DNA from: Geobacter argillaceus
GTDB taxonomy: Bacteria; Desulfobacterota; Desulfuromonadia; Geobacterales; DSM-12255
NCBI RefSeq assembly: GCF_007830735.1
Contig: NZ_VLLN01000007.1
Span: 103,082 to 167,081, forward strand
Reading direction: 5' to 3'
DNA length: 64,000 bases
The notes under the pieces were generated by a model. That model saw only the letters and a program-made list of their open reading frames with translations. It did no database searches and was not told the DNA's origin. Of this stretch, positions 27,283 to 36,614 are shown one piece after another (the stretch's first letter is position 1; every line of letters starts with the position of its first letter). The position numbers and the translations under genes are program-made.

Positions 27283-27711
27283 ATGAAAAACAGAATTATC
27301 AATGTCGGGTTACTGATCACTGTGGTTACGCTTCTATCGGTGCTGGCATTTTACGTCAGAGTTGGGGCAACAGCCGATTCGGTCGCAGTTTTGAAAACAT
27401 CCGGTATGACCTGTGGCAGTTGTGCAAGCAAGATCACCAAGGTCCTTGAGAAATTGGAAGGCGTTGCAGTGACAGAGGTTGATATTGATGGGGGGTGGGT
27501 CATCGTCGGCTACGACACAAAAACCATCAAACCCGAGGCTCTGGCCGAAAAGGTCAAAGGCGCTGGTTTCGGAAGCAAGGTGCAGGCCGTTCTGACACCG
27601 GAGCAGTTCAAACAGATAACCGGCAGAGAGATTGGCAAAAATGCCTCGCCATCGGGGGGCTGCGGTGGTTGCGGTACCAAAGGTGGCTGTGGCACAAATA
27701 ATCAAAGCTGA
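27283..27711 (+). CDS. Membrane-anchored HMA-domain protein with Cys-rich tail
   Basis: A 142-residue protein from ATG 27283 (GGAG 8 bp upstream); an earlier frame start at 27238 overlaps the promoter and is rejected. An N-terminal membrane anchor is followed by an HMA domain with GMTCGSCASKI, the metal-binding MxCxxC motif. The tail is GGCGGCGTKGGCG. It resembles mercuric or copper chaperones but faces the periplasm. As the first gene of the sigma-54 operon it may hand metal to the following DUF2318 protein and transporter. Confidence 0.85.
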   Translation: MKNRIINVGLLITVVTLLSVLAFYVRVGATADSVAVLKTSGMTCGSCASKITKVLEKLEGVAVTEVDIDGGWVIVGYDTKTIKPEALAEKVKGAGFGSKVQAVLTPEQFKQITGREIGKNASPSGGCGGCGTKGGCGTNNQS

Positions 27712-27728
27712 GCAAAAAGGAGATTGAA

Positions 27729-28193
27729 ATGACAACAATTCGCACGAAACAGGTTGTATGGGCAGGTATTGTCACGGTGGCACTGTTGATTGGCGCAGTC
27801 AGTGTATTTGCCTTCTCGTTGGGCAAGTATGAAAAGGTCAAGGTTAGTAACGGTGTTGTAACGATACCTGTTGCCAAACTGTCTGACGGCAAGGCCCACT
27901 TCTACAAATTCGAGGATGGCGGCAAGGAGATCGCCTTTCTTGCGGTTAAGGCATCCGATGGCAGCTACAAGACCGCCTTCGACGCCTGCGATTCCTGTTT
28001 TCGCTCAAAGAAGGGCTATGAGCAGCAAGGGGACAAGCTAAATTGCAATAACTGCAATAAGAAGTTTGCCATCAACAATCTTGGGCCTAATGCCTCCGGC
28101 GGCTGCAATCCCGGCTATCTGCCGCATCAGTTGAATGGCAGCACCATTTCCGTTTCAGTCAATGACCTCAAAGGCGGAGCGAGATATTTCTGA
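27729..28193 (+). CDS. DUF2318 protein
   Basis: A 154-residue protein with one N-terminal helix. The DUF2318 core shows FDACDSCFRSKKGY, NCNNCNKKFAINNLG and GGCNPGYLP, a conserved Cys set often annotated as Fe-S-like or metal-binding. DUF2318 proteins commonly occur beside FtsX-like ABC permeases and are suspected to work in iron or copper uptake. Its last base overlaps the permease start (TGATG), so the two are coupled. Confidence 0.88.
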   Translation: MTTIRTKQVVWAGIVTVALLIGAVSVFAFSLGKYEKVKVSNGVVTIPVAKLSDGKAHFYKFEDGGKEIAFLAVKASDGSYKTAFDACDSCFRSKKGYEQQGDKLNCNNCNKKFAINNLGPNASGGCNPGYLPHQLNGSTISVSVNDLKGGARYF

Positions 28194-29353
28194 TGAAACT
28201 GCACACGATATCCATCAACAACCTGAAACGCCGTAAAGCCAAGATGGCCTTTCTGACCATCGGCCTGATGGTGGGGATCGCTACCATCGTCACCCTGGTG
28301 ACCCTGACCCGCTCAATGTCCAACGACATAGAGCGGAAAATGGATGAGTTCGGCGCTAATATCCTGGTAACTCCCCAGAGCAACGGTCTGTCCATGAACT
28401 ACGGCGGTATCAGCCTGGGGGGCGTAACCTTCGATCAGCGCGAAATCCGCGAAGAAGATCTGGCGAAAATCAAGACCATCAAGAACAGCAAGAATGTTTC
28501 CACCATCGCGCCGAAGGTGCTGGGGAGCGTCAAGGTCGGGACACAGGAAGTGCTTCTTGTCGGGGTCAACTTTGACAGTGAATTGAAGATGAAGCAATGG
28601 TGGAAGATCTTCGGCGATGCTCCCAAGGTTGATAACGAATTACTACTGGGCAGCGACGCTTCCAAGGTGCTCAACGTCAGTTCCGGAGACAGTGTCACGA
28701 TTAAAGGTGAAGCGTTCAAGATTGCAGGCGTGCTGGACCAGACCGGCTCGCAGGATGACGCGCTTGTTTTCGCCAATTTGCCCAAGGCCCAGAAGCTGCT
28801 TGGCAAGGAAGGCAAAATTACCTTGGCAGAAGTGGCGGCTCTTTGTTCGGGATGCCCTATTGGCGACATGGTCACGCAGATTGCCGAGAAACTGCCTGAC
28901 GCCAAGGTGTCGGCGATCCAGCAGGTTGTAGAAGGCCGTCTCAAGGCACTGGATCAGTTCAAACGATTTTCCTACGCCATGGCCGGTGTGGTGGTCTTTA
29001 TCGGCTCGCTAATTGTCTTTGTGACCATGATGGGGAGCGTCAACGAACGAACCACGGAGATCGGCGTTTTCCGGGCCATCGGTTTCAGGAAGAGTCACAT
29101 CATGCGGATCATCTTACTGGAGGCCGCGCTGGTCAGCCTGCTGGCCGGATTTCTGGGTTATGCCGTAGGCATGGGTGGCGCCAAGCTGGCCCTGCCATTC
29201 ATGGCGGAGAGCAAGAATGCCCACCTGATCTGGGATGCAACCGTTGCCTTCGGCTCAATCGGGTTGGCCGTCACTCTGGGGCTCCTGGCGAGTCTTTATC
29301 CGGCGCTGCATGCCAGTAAAATGGATCCGACCGAAGCCCTGCGGGCACTTTGA
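28193..29353 (+). CDS. MacB/FtsX-type ABC permease
   Basis: A 386-residue permease: one N-terminal membrane helix, a large periplasmic domain (about 45-255) and three C-terminal helices with RTTEIGVFRAIGFRKSHI, the FtsX/MacB signature. Such proteins are mechanotransmitters rather than classic channels. With the ATPase at 29366 it forms a complete unit, coupled to the DUF2318 protein. Confidence 0.9.
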   Translation: MKLHTISINNLKRRKAKMAFLTIGLMVGIATIVTLVTLTRSMSNDIERKMDEFGANILVTPQSNGLSMNYGGISLGGVTFDQREIREEDLAKIKTIKNSKNVSTIAPKVLGSVKVGTQEVLLVGVNFDSELKMKQWWKIFGDAPKVDNELLLGSDASKVLNVSSGDSVTIKGEAFKIAGVLDQTGSQDDALVFANLPKAQKLLGKEGKITLAEVAALCSGCPIGDMVTQIAEKLPDAKVSAIQQVVEGRLKALDQFKRFSYAMAGVVVFIGSLIVFVTMMGSVNERTTEIGVFRAIGFRKSHIMRIILLEAALVSLLAGFLGYAVGMGGAKLALPFMAESKNAHLIWDATVAFGSIGLAVTLGLLASLYPALHASKMDPTEALRAL

Positions 29354-29365
29354 CACGAGGATAAT

Positions 29366-30031
29366 ATGGCACTGATTGAGATTTCCAATCTGAAAAAACA
29401 CTACACAAGCGGTGGCGATACCGTAGAGGCTCTTCGCGGTATCGACTTTACTATCGAGGCAGGTGAATTCATCACCATCATGGGACAGTCCGGTTCCGGG
29501 AAAAGTACCCTCCTGTCGGTATTAGGGGGAATGAACCACCCCAGTGAAGGGTCGGTAACAATGGCCGGGGTAAAGCTGTATGATCTGCCCGGCGAAAAGT
29601 TAGCCGATTTTCGTGCAGGAAACCTCGGGTTCGTGTTCCAGTCGTTTCACCTGATTCCGTATCTGACAGCACTTGAGAATGTGATGCTGCCGCTGGCAAT
29701 TGCGGATATGAAAGGGGCTAAAAAAAGTGCCAGCGCCAAGGAAGCTCTTAAGCGTGTCGGACTCGGCAACAAGATTGACCGGTTACCGAACCAGCTTTCC
29801 GGTGGCGAACAGGAACGGGTGGCCATCGCCAGGGCGATAGTCAATAACCCCCACATCCTGCTGGCCGATGAACCAACCGGCAATCTTGATTCGAAGACCA
29901 GTGATGAGGTGATGGCGCTCTTCCGGGAACTTAACGATAGCGGACAAACAGTGGTTATGGTTACTCATAATCCCGATAATTGTCAGTACGCTGACAGGAC
30001 AATCCAGCTTAAAGATGGAGTTGTGGTCTGA
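29366..30031 (+). CDS. LolD/MacB-type ABC ATPase
   Basis: A 221-residue ATPase with Walker [10 protein letters not shown] (39-47), signature [14 protein letters not shown] and Walker [12 protein letters not shown]. It is the partner of the preceding permease, 12 nt away. The LolCDE/MacB class powers envelope transport or release from the inner membrane. Confidence 0.92.
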   Translation: MALIEISNLKKHYTSGGDTVEALRGIDFTIEAGEFITIMGQSGSGKSTLLSVLGGMNHPSEGSVTMAGVKLYDLPGEKLADFRAGNLGFVFQSFHLIPYLTALENVMLPLAIADMKGAKKSASAKEALKRVGLGNKIDRLPNQLSGGEQERVAIARAIVNNPHILLADEPTGNLDSKTSDEVMALFRELNDSGQTVVMVTHNPDNCQYADRTIQLKDGVVV

Positions 30032-30090
30032 GGAGAATCTGAACTTATTGAAGGGACGTACAAGTCAATCATTCGGCATGGAAGCAAACA

Positions 30091-30279
30091 ATGACATGTC
30101 CTAAATGCAAGGCAAAAATCGGTATAGTCCAGCAACAAATTACCACTGACACAGGTAAGGTAACCGGTGAACTTTGCTATATGTGCGGCTATTGGCTGCA
30201 GAATTTTCAAAAAGCCGATGGCGCCATCGTTCTCAGGTCACCGGTTGCCAGTGAATTGGAGGCCGGGCAATTTCTGTAG
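30091..30279 (+). CDS. Small zinc-ribbon protein
   Basis: A 62-residue protein with CPKC at 3-6 and CYMC at about 29-32, a four-Cys zinc ribbon. GGAAG lies upstream. No further domain is visible. It sits inside the sigma-54 operon between the transporter and a response regulator. Confidence 0.65.
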   Translation: MTCPKCKAKIGIVQQQITTDTGKVTGELCYMCGYWLQNFQKADGAIVLRSPVASELEAGQFL

Positions 30280-30359
30280 GAGGACAAGCAGGTTTTCGCG
30301 GTTGGAGCGTAACCGGCAGTAACGAAATGTACCCCGCAACGTCCAATAGAGGAGTAAAT

Positions 30360-30728
30360 ATGGGCGGCATTCTCGTTGTGGATGACGACAAAGAAGGTCT
30401 TCGCTTGCTCAGGTGTGTTTTGGAGGGAGAAGGCTTTAAAGCTCACTATGCGTCAAGCGGAGAAGAAGCAATCCAAAAATTAATGGCAGGAATTTCCATT
30501 GCGATCATGATAACCGATTTGAATATGCCGGAAATGGACGGTATTGAGCTGGCAATGCTCACGAAAGAAATATCGCCACATACCACTATAGTGATGATGA
30601 CCGGAGATACCTCTCCTGAAATTCCCCAGATGGCAGCAGATGCCGGCATCTCCAAAGTGCTTGCCAAACCATTCAGCCCGGGGCAACTACTGACCATTGT
30701 CAGGGGCAGCAAATATTTTGTCACATAA
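30360..30728 (+). CDS. Single-domain (CheY-like) response regulator
   Basis: A 122-residue receiver domain: acidic pocket VVDDD, phospho-acceptor Asp in MITDLNMPEMDG and the conserved Lys in VLAKPF. It has no output domain. ATG 30360 follows GAGGAG. It may relay or drain phosphate from the kinase encoded at 32577. Confidence 0.88.
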   Translation: MGGILVVDDDKEGLRLLRCVLEGEGFKAHYASSGEEAIQKLMAGISIAIMITDLNMPEMDGIELAMLTKEISPHTTIVMMTGDTSPEIPQMAADAGISKVLAKPFSPGQLLTIVRGSKYFVT

Positions 30729-30822
30729 CTCTGTCTGAACTATAACCCAATGAGACCTCCGGTTGAGCCGGAAGCATAAAGAATCTATTACCAACTGGAA
30801 TGAGAGCGATACTGTTCAATCT

Positions 30823-31401
30823 ATGATAAAACTAATACTCATTACCATAACGATTCTCACTTCGCTACCTGTTGCAGCTATGGCAGATTTAGATCTGCCG
30901 GTTGAGAACGGGGTCGTAACCTCCGGTATCGGATGGCGGATAGATCCATTCGGCAGTGGCAAACTTGTTTTCCACCGCGGGATCGATATTGCCGTTCCGG
31001 TCGGGACTCCGGTTCGTACCGTTCGCAAAGGGCGGGTTGTTTCGTCTGGAGAGCGTAACGGTTATGGTTCCACAGTCATTGTCGAACATGCAAATGGAGA
31101 CCGCACGCTCTATGGGCATAACTCTCTTGTTCGAGTACAACCGGGTGATCTGGTGGAATCCGGCATGGTCGTAGCGTTTTCCGGCAACACTGGTAGGTCG
31201 ACCGGCCCGCATGTGCATTTTGAACTGATGCCGAGTGATAAGCCGGTTGCCGAACAGCATGAAACAGAAGACACTCGTGCCCAACAGGCTATGGGTATCA
31301 GTAGGCAACGGGATTTGTATGAGCAGCAAATGGACGATGCAATAAGCTCTGTTTTCAAGACTATCGGCAAACCTTCGTCTTCTGGTCAAGGCGGACAATA
31401 G
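30823..31401 (+). CDS. M23-family peptidase (LytM-like), secreted
   Basis: A 192-residue protein from ATG 30823 with a signal peptide (MIKLILITITILTSLPVAAMA). The M23 zinc site is visible as HRGIDIAVPVG and HVHFEL. It should cut peptidoglycan or regulate amidases; in an operon with a MacB-like system it recalls FtsEX-EnvC partnerships, which is inference. An upstream in-frame start at 30763 would bury the signal peptide. Confidence 0.85.
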   Translation: MIKLILITITILTSLPVAAMADLDLPVENGVVTSGIGWRIDPFGSGKLVFHRGIDIAVPVGTPVRTVRKGRVVSSGERNGYGSTVIVEHANGDRTLYGHNSLVRVQPGDLVESGMVVAFSGNTGRSTGPHVHFELMPSDKPVAEQHETEDTRAQQAMGISRQRDLYEQQMDDAISSVFKTIGKPSSSGQGGQ

Positions 31402-31431
31402 CTTACTTTCAACATCAAAGGAGATGTCATC

Positions 31432-31983
31432 ATGTCTGATTCAATCAAATTATCCGTGGAAAATCTGATTGAAGCTGTGAAGAATAACCCGAAGCTGGCA
31501 AATTCCGTTTTCCGTGCCTCAACCTATTCAGACAATCCGGGGTTTACTGTCCGCTCGGAGGTTCGTGGCTTCACGATCCCCATTGACGAACCGCGAGATC
31601 TGGGGGGCAGCGACACGGCCCCCAATCCGGTTGAACTCCTGCTGGCCGCCCTGGGAGGATGCCAGGAGATAGTCTATCGTGCCTTCGCAGCGGTGCTGGG
31701 GATCGATATCCAGAGCATTCAAGTCCATGCCAAGGGGAATATCGATCTACATGGATTTTTGGGACTGGCGGAGGTTCCTGCCGGGTTCTCATCAATCAGT
31801 TTCACCACCTGCGTTGTCTCGTCGGCGTCACCGGAGAGTATTAGCCAACTTGCCACGTTGGTTGAGAAGCACTGCCCGGTGCAGGATACATTGACCCGAT
31901 CCATACCAGTCAGCGGCAAAGTGGAGCTCATGCAGCCCGGCGATCCTGCCGGTGATGTTACTGTTATCACTTCTGCCAGATGA
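31432..31983 (+). CDS. OsmC family protein
   Basis: A 183-residue OsmC/Ohr-like protein. The core segment is ELLLAALGGCQEIVYRAFAA, where the GGC Cys is the redox residue, and a second Cys lies in VEKHCPVQDTL. The family reduces organic hydroperoxides or handles persulfides. AAGGAG precedes the ATG. It is a cytoplasmic member of the envelope-stress operon. Confidence 0.88.
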   Translation: MSDSIKLSVENLIEAVKNNPKLANSVFRASTYSDNPGFTVRSEVRGFTIPIDEPRDLGGSDTAPNPVELLLAALGGCQEIVYRAFAAVLGIDIQSIQVHAKGNIDLHGFLGLAEVPAGFSSISFTTCVVSSASPESISQLATLVEKHCPVQDTLTRSIPVSGKVELMQPGDPAGDVTVITSAR

Positions 31984-32006
31984 ATTTTTGCTGTTAGGAG
32001 ACCACC

Positions 32007-32510
32007 ATGAACAAATTAATCCTGCTTTTTATGCTGATTACTCTTCCGAGCGCGGCCTTTGCCCTAGAACAGAGCTTTACCCAGCAAGGGCTCAAGGCAA
32101 GTGTAAAGCTTTCACCCGAAAAGCTCGAAACACAATCAACCGTCCAACTTTCACTCGGCTTGAGCAAAGATGGTGCGAGCCTTACAGATAGAAATGTGAC
32201 CTTGGAAGTCTATGAACGAAATGTTGATCAACCGATCATCAAGCGTTCGGTCGATGTTCTTGATGGCGAGTATATCGATTCATGGAAGTTCGAGAAAACC
32301 GGCGATTACAAGGTGGTTATAAATATCTCAGATCATCAGAAACCGGATGAGATTATCCACTATGAGATCAATGCTACTGTCGGGGATGCTGTCGGGGAAC
32401 AAGAAGATCATGGCTTTTTTGCACATCATTTTGGCGGGGGCAAATGGGGGTGGTGGGGCACCGGTCTGATGTTGCTTATGATGGTACCGATGATGATTAT
32501 TGTGTTGTAG
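32007..32510 (+). CDS. Periplasmic FixH/YtkA-like protein with C-terminal anchor
   Basis: A 167-residue protein with a signal peptide (MNKLILLFMLITLPSAAFA). An Ig-like beta domain (about 20-130) resembles the FixH/YtkA group. A His/Gly/Trp-rich linker HHFGGGKWGWWG and a membrane helix rich in Met (MLLMMVPMMIIVL) follow. The fold suggests binding of a metal or metal chaperone at the membrane. Confidence 0.6.
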   Translation: MNKLILLFMLITLPSAAFALEQSFTQQGLKASVKLSPEKLETQSTVQLSLGLSKDGASLTDRNVTLEVYERNVDQPIIKRSVDVLDGEYIDSWKFEKTGDYKVVINISDHQKPDEIIHYEINATVGDAVGEQEDHGFFAHHFGGGKWGWWGTGLMLLMMVPMMIIVL

Positions 32511-32576
32511 CCCGCAAGTCTTGAATTCTGTTTCGGTGAGGCAGTTGCACTCTCTGCTAAGGAAGTAAATTATCCC

Positions 32577-33695
32577 ATGAATAAGTCATCAATCCTCCGG
32601 CCAGTTATTATCGCAACCTTCATTGTTTGTATCAGTCTGCTTCATTATCTGACGCCGCTTCATCTCCCTTATTTGCACGATATTTTTCAGCGACTTTACT
32701 ATCTGCCGATCATACTGGCTGCCCTCTGGTATGGCTTTCGAGGCGGACTTTTTTGCTCAATCGTGGTCAGCATCGCCTATGCTCCGCACATTCTTTTCCA
32801 ATGGGGTGGCCACCTGACCATGGAAATGGAAAAATATCTGGAGATCATTTTGTACAATACGGTCGGCGGGTTGACCGGTCTCTTGTCGCAACGGGAGCGT
32901 GAACGGACCGTCGAATTGCAGAAGACTGCCCAGGGGCTTGAGGAGTCCTACCAGAAGCTGCAACATCAATCTGAACGGATCATTGTCATCGAAGAGCAAC
33001 TACGCCGCGCAGAGAAGCTGTCCACTCTGGGAGAAATGGCGGCGGTTCTCGCCCACGAAATCCGCAATCCACTCGGCTCGATTCGAGGTACCGCCGAAAT
33101 CCTGAAAGATGATTATCCTCCCGAGGATCCCAAGCATGAGTTTATCGAGATTCAGATCAAGGAAACCGAGCGGCTGAACCGGGTGGTGGAGGATTTCCTG
33201 CACATGGCGCGGCCGCAGCCGTCTGATATGCAGCCATGCCCGGTCCAGGATGAGCTGGAAACGATCGTTACCCTGGTGTCAAATGATGCCCGGGACCGCA
33301 AGATCAAACTCTCATTGCAACCGCCACCTTTCCCGGTTATTGTTCGAGCCGATGGTGAGAAACTTCGCCAGGCCTTCCTGAACATCACCATCAACTCGTT
33401 ACAGGCGACTCCGCCGGGCGGCAGTGTAACAATTTCCACAGCGGTCGTTCAGACAGCTCTATGTGAGATTCGTTTCCGGGATACCGGCCCCGGTATCGAT
33501 GCCGCAACCATGGAGAGAATATTCGAGCCGTTCTTTACCACCAAGCAAAACGGTACCGGACTTGGGCTTGCAATCACCAGGAAAATCATTGAAAGCCATG
33601 GCGGCACGTTGCAGGTTGAAAGCGAGCCGGGAACAGGCACAACCGTAACGATCAGATTGCCCGTGCATACTACATCTGGGGGAGGAGCACCTTGA
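32577..33695 (+). CDS. Membrane sensor histidine kinase (NtrB/ZraS type)
   Basis: A 372-residue kinase. The membrane sensor (residues 1-105; LLHYLTP, LYYLP, AALWYGFRGG) matches that of the HD-GYP protein at 23512. A coiled coil is followed by HisKA with AHEIRNPLGSIRG (His about 160) and HATPase motifs INSLQAT, DTGPGID and GTGLGLAI. The stop overlaps the regulator start by 4 nt. It should phosphorylate that NtrC-type protein. Confidence 0.92.
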   Translation: MNKSSILRPVIIATFIVCISLLHYLTPLHLPYLHDIFQRLYYLPIILAALWYGFRGGLFCSIVVSIAYAPHILFQWGGHLTMEMEKYLEIILYNTVGGLTGLLSQRERERTVELQKTAQGLEESYQKLQHQSERIIVIEEQLRRAEKLSTLGEMAAVLAHEIRNPLGSIRGTAEILKDDYPPEDPKHEFIEIQIKETERLNRVVEDFLHMARPQPSDMQPCPVQDELETIVTLVSNDARDRKIKLSLQPPPFPVIVRADGEKLRQAFLNITINSLQATPPGGSVTISTAVVQTALCEIRFRDTGPGIDAATMERIFEPFFTTKQNGTGLGLAITRKIIESHGGTLQVESEPGTGTTVTIRLPVHTTSGGGAP

Positions 33696-35065
33696 AAGCA
33701 AAAATACTGGTTATCGATGATGACACCTCGCTCCGGCGAGTTCTGGAATATAACCTTCATGAAGAAGGATATGAAGTCCTGGCCGCCTCTTCCGGAGAGG
33801 AAGGTTTGTTCCTGTTCGGACAGTTCCAGCCCAACCTGGTCATAACCGACATGAAAATGTCCGGCATGGATGGGCTTATGGTACTCAAATCCGTCAAGGA
33901 GCGCTCTTCGGAAACTCTGGTGATCATAATTACCGCTTTCGGGACCATTGATGTTGCGGTTGAAGCCATGAAGGCCGGCGCCTACGACTATATCACCAAA
34001 CCGTTCAACCGGGATGCCCTGAAACTGACGGTCAAGAAGGCGCTCGAGTTCAGCGGCCTTGCCGAGGAAAACAAGCGTCTGAAGAATGAGCTGACGGATA
34101 AGGCCGATTTTCGGACCATCATCGGCTCGTCCAAAGAGATGGAGAAGGTCTTCGATGTTATCCGCAAGGTGGCCGACACCGAGGCGGCGGTACTGATCAC
34201 CGGTGAATCCGGGACGGGGAAAGAGCTGGTTGCCCGTTCCATCCACGCCAATAGTTCCCGTCGTGACGCCCCGTTCGTTGCCATCAACTGTGCCGCCATC
34301 CCCCGCGATTTGCTGGAAAGCGAGCTGTTCGGCCATGTCAAGGGCGCGTTTACCGGAGCAGTCAAGGACAAGACCGGCAAGTTCCAACTGGCGGAAGGGG
34401 GCACACTGTTTCTGGATGAAGTCGGCGAACTCCCTCTGGAACTCCAGCCCAAGCTGCTCAGGGCGCTGCAGGAAAAGGAAGTGGAACCGGTAGGAGGCAC
34501 AAAGGTTCAGAAACTGGATGTCCGCGTTGTATCCGCCACCAACCTGAATATCGACAAGGCGATAGCGGAAGGCACATTCCGCGAAGACCTCTACTATCGC
34601 TTATCCGTAATACCGATGCACCTGCCGCCACTGCGCGAACGGCGCAAGGACATTCCGCTGCTCATCAGATATTTTTGCGGCAAACATGGCAGCGACAAGG
34701 TGACCTTTGACAAGGAGGCTTTGAACACTCTGGTCATGTACCCTTGGCCGGGAAATGTGCGGGAACTGGAAAACACCGTGGAACGTCTGCTTATCATGCG
34801 TAGTGGTGAGACGATAACTCTGGACGAACTTCCGGATAAAATATTGCAGGATAAAACCCTGCGACAGCCCTCAGCCGCATTTATCAAGCTTCCCGATGAA
34901 GGCTATTCCCTGGAACAGCTGGAGCGGGAAGTTGTCGTCAACGCCCTGGAACGCAACAACTGGAATCAGGCGGCTGCCGCCCGTTTTTTACGGATTCCCC
35001 GCCACACGCTTATTTACCGCCTGGAAAAATTCGGCATTACCCTGCCTGAAAAGAAAGAGACCTAG
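33692..35065 (+). CDS. NtrC-family sigma-54 response regulator (regulon 1)
   Basis: A 457-residue regulator starting at TTG 33692 with GGAGGAG upstream. The receiver domain has phospho-acceptor Asp53. The AAA+ domain has GESGTGKE (about 171) and the sigma-54 contact loop GAFTGA (about 220). A Fis-type HTH is at the end ([20 protein letters not shown]). It closes the 27.3-35.1 kb operon. The GAATAT palindrome occurs before its own operon and before the operons at 35.2 and 41.4 kb, so it is the likely activator of all three. Confidence 0.93.
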   Translation: MKAKILVIDDDTSLRRVLEYNLHEEGYEVLAASSGEEGLFLFGQFQPNLVITDMKMSGMDGLMVLKSVKERSSETLVIIITAFGTIDVAVEAMKAGAYDYITKPFNRDALKLTVKKALEFSGLAEENKRLKNELTDKADFRTIIGSSKEMEKVFDVIRKVADTEAAVLITGESGTGKELVARSIHANSSRRDAPFVAINCAAIPRDLLESELFGHVKGAFTGAVKDKTGKFQLAEGGTLFLDEVGELPLELQPKLLRALQEKEVEPVGGTKVQKLDVRVVSATNLNIDKAIAEGTFREDLYYRLSVIPMHLPPLRERRKDIPLLIRYFCGKHGSDKVTFDKEALNTLVMYPWPGNVRELENTVERLLIMRSGETITLDELPDKILQDKTLRQPSAAFIKLPDEGYSLEQLEREVVVNALERNNWNQAAAARFLRIPRHTLIYRLEKFGITLPEKKET

Positions 35066-35086
35066 AGATAATCCTTCACACATGCA

Positions 35087-35114
35087 GAATATTCTTCATC
35101 AAGATGGCATGCGC
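35087..35114. promoter_or_regulatory. GAATAT enhancer-like site 2
   Basis: GAATATTCTTCATC (35087-35100) is identical to the left arm of site 1. The right arm is degenerate, with only GATG recognisable. It is about 63 bp upstream of the -24 element at 35163. Confidence 0.6.
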
Positions 35115-35162
35115 TTGCTGGATTATGGTTCAAATTGCTGTATATTCAATGTGATATAGAAA

Positions 35163-35178
35163 TGGCACGTCCTGTGTA
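35163..35178 (+). promoter_or_regulatory. Sigma-54 promoter of the RND efflux operon
   Basis: TGGCACGTCCTGTGTA: a consensus -24 TGGCACG and a weaker -12 (TGTGT). The transcript would begin near 35190, before ATG 35214. Confidence 0.6.
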
Positions 35179-35213
35179 TATATCTCCTTAACTTGCCGGA
35201 TACAGAGGTCATT

Positions 35214-36590
35214 ATGAAAATAAACAACGGTATAATAGTCATCACCTGCGCCATACTGCTGAAAATGAATATCGCTCATGCCGCAGATACCTCTCCACCT
35301 GAAAATCTCTCAATCCTGGTGGCCACCGCCCTCGACAATAATCCGGAACTGAAATCCTCCACATCACGCTGGCAAATGTTCAAAAACCGGATCGCTCAAG
35401 CCAGGACCTTCGACGACCCGATGCTGATGCTGAAGATCCAGAACGGCATTGTCTCCGACCCGTTCAACTTCCGCAAGGACCCCATGACCCAGAAGGTGAT
35501 CGGGATTTCCCAGCAGCTTCCCTTCTGGGGCAAGCGGGATCTGAAGGGGGAAGTGGCGACCAAGGAAGCCGAATCCTACCGCTGGCAGGTGGAGGAGCGC
35601 AAACTCGAACTGCGCCGGATGGTGGTCGAGACCTACTACCAGATCTATTTCACCGACAAGTCTCTTGGGATCGTGGATAAAAACCTGAACATCCTCGGCG
35701 ATTTTATCACCTTGGCTGAAACCAAGTATTCAGTGGGGCAGGGGGTGCAGCAGGACGTTTTCAAGGCCCAGGTGGAACGGTCAAAAATGCTTGATATGCG
35801 TATCTCCCTGGAGCAGCAGCGAAAAAGTCTTCAGGCAAATCTCAATACTCTCCTGTACCGGCCGGCAGAAACACCGATCGGTGCCATCCCTGATTTCGAC
35901 ATCAGGCAGATCACTCAATCTCCCGAAGAACTGCGAACTATTGCGTATGAAAATCGCCCGTTGCTCAAGAGTCTCTCTGCGCTGATCGAGAAAGGAAAGG
36001 CTGGACACAAACTGGCGGAGAAGGAGTCCTATCCCGATTTCAACGTTTCCTTAGAATACATGCAACGGGACCGATTTGAAGGAAGTAATGGCGACGACAT
36101 GTATTCCCTGGGCGTTACGTTCAATCTGCCCGTGCAGAAGGAGCGTCGTCAAGCCATGGTCGCCGAGTCATCCTCTGAAATCTCCATGGCCAACGAAGAG
36201 TTGAACAGCGCCAAAAACAGCATCAATTTGAGTGTCTCTGATATCACGGCCCAGTTGGAGCGGAGGAAGAAGCTGATTGAGCTCTACAAAGCCGGCATCA
36301 TCCCCCAGTCAGAGCAATCGCTGGAGTCGGCCGCCATCGGCTATCGCGTCAACAAGGTGGATTTTCTGACGTTACTGGATAGCCGCATGACTCTCTTCAA
36401 TTACGAACGGGAGCTGTACGAGTCACAGGCAGAATACATGATGAAAATTGCCCAGCTTGAGGCGGTGGTCGGCACCGATCTTGTGACAGCGCCTTCGCAA
36501 CAATCATTATCGCCGTTACCGGCCACTTCTGAAACGCCGCAAACGCCGGCAGTCGTACAGCCCACAGTTGAACATACACAACATCATTAA
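35214..36590 (+). CDS. cusC: TolC/CusC-like outer-membrane efflux protein
   Basis: A 458-residue protein from ATG 35214 (AGAGG upstream) with a signal peptide ending NIAHA-AD. Two outer-membrane efflux repeats of long amphipathic helices are apparent (for example MRISLEQQRKSLQANLNTLL). The C-terminal 40 residues are Pro/Thr/Gln-rich and end TQHH. It forms the outer-membrane duct for the pump encoded next. Symbol by analogy with heavy-metal CusCBA. Confidence 0.88.
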   Translation: MKINNGIIVITCAILLKMNIAHAADTSPPENLSILVATALDNNPELKSSTSRWQMFKNRIAQARTFDDPMLMLKIQNGIVSDPFNFRKDPMTQKVIGISQQLPFWGKRDLKGEVATKEAESYRWQVEERKLELRRMVVETYYQIYFTDKSLGIVDKNLNILGDFITLAETKYSVGQGVQQDVFKAQVERSKMLDMRISLEQQRKSLQANLNTLLYRPAETPIGAIPDFDIRQITQSPEELRTIAYENRPLLKSLSALIEKGKAGHKLAEKESYPDFNVSLEYMQRDRFEGSNGDDMYSLGVTFNLPVQKERRQAMVAESSSEISMANEELNSAKNSINLSVSDITAQLERRKKLIELYKAGIIPQSEQSLESAAIGYRVNKVDFLTLLDSRMTLFNYERELYESQAEYMMKIAQLEAVVGTDLVTAPSQQSLSPLPATSETPQTPAVVQPTVEHTQHH

Positions 36591-36614
36591 ATTTCACGAT
36601 ACCGAGGTACGACC

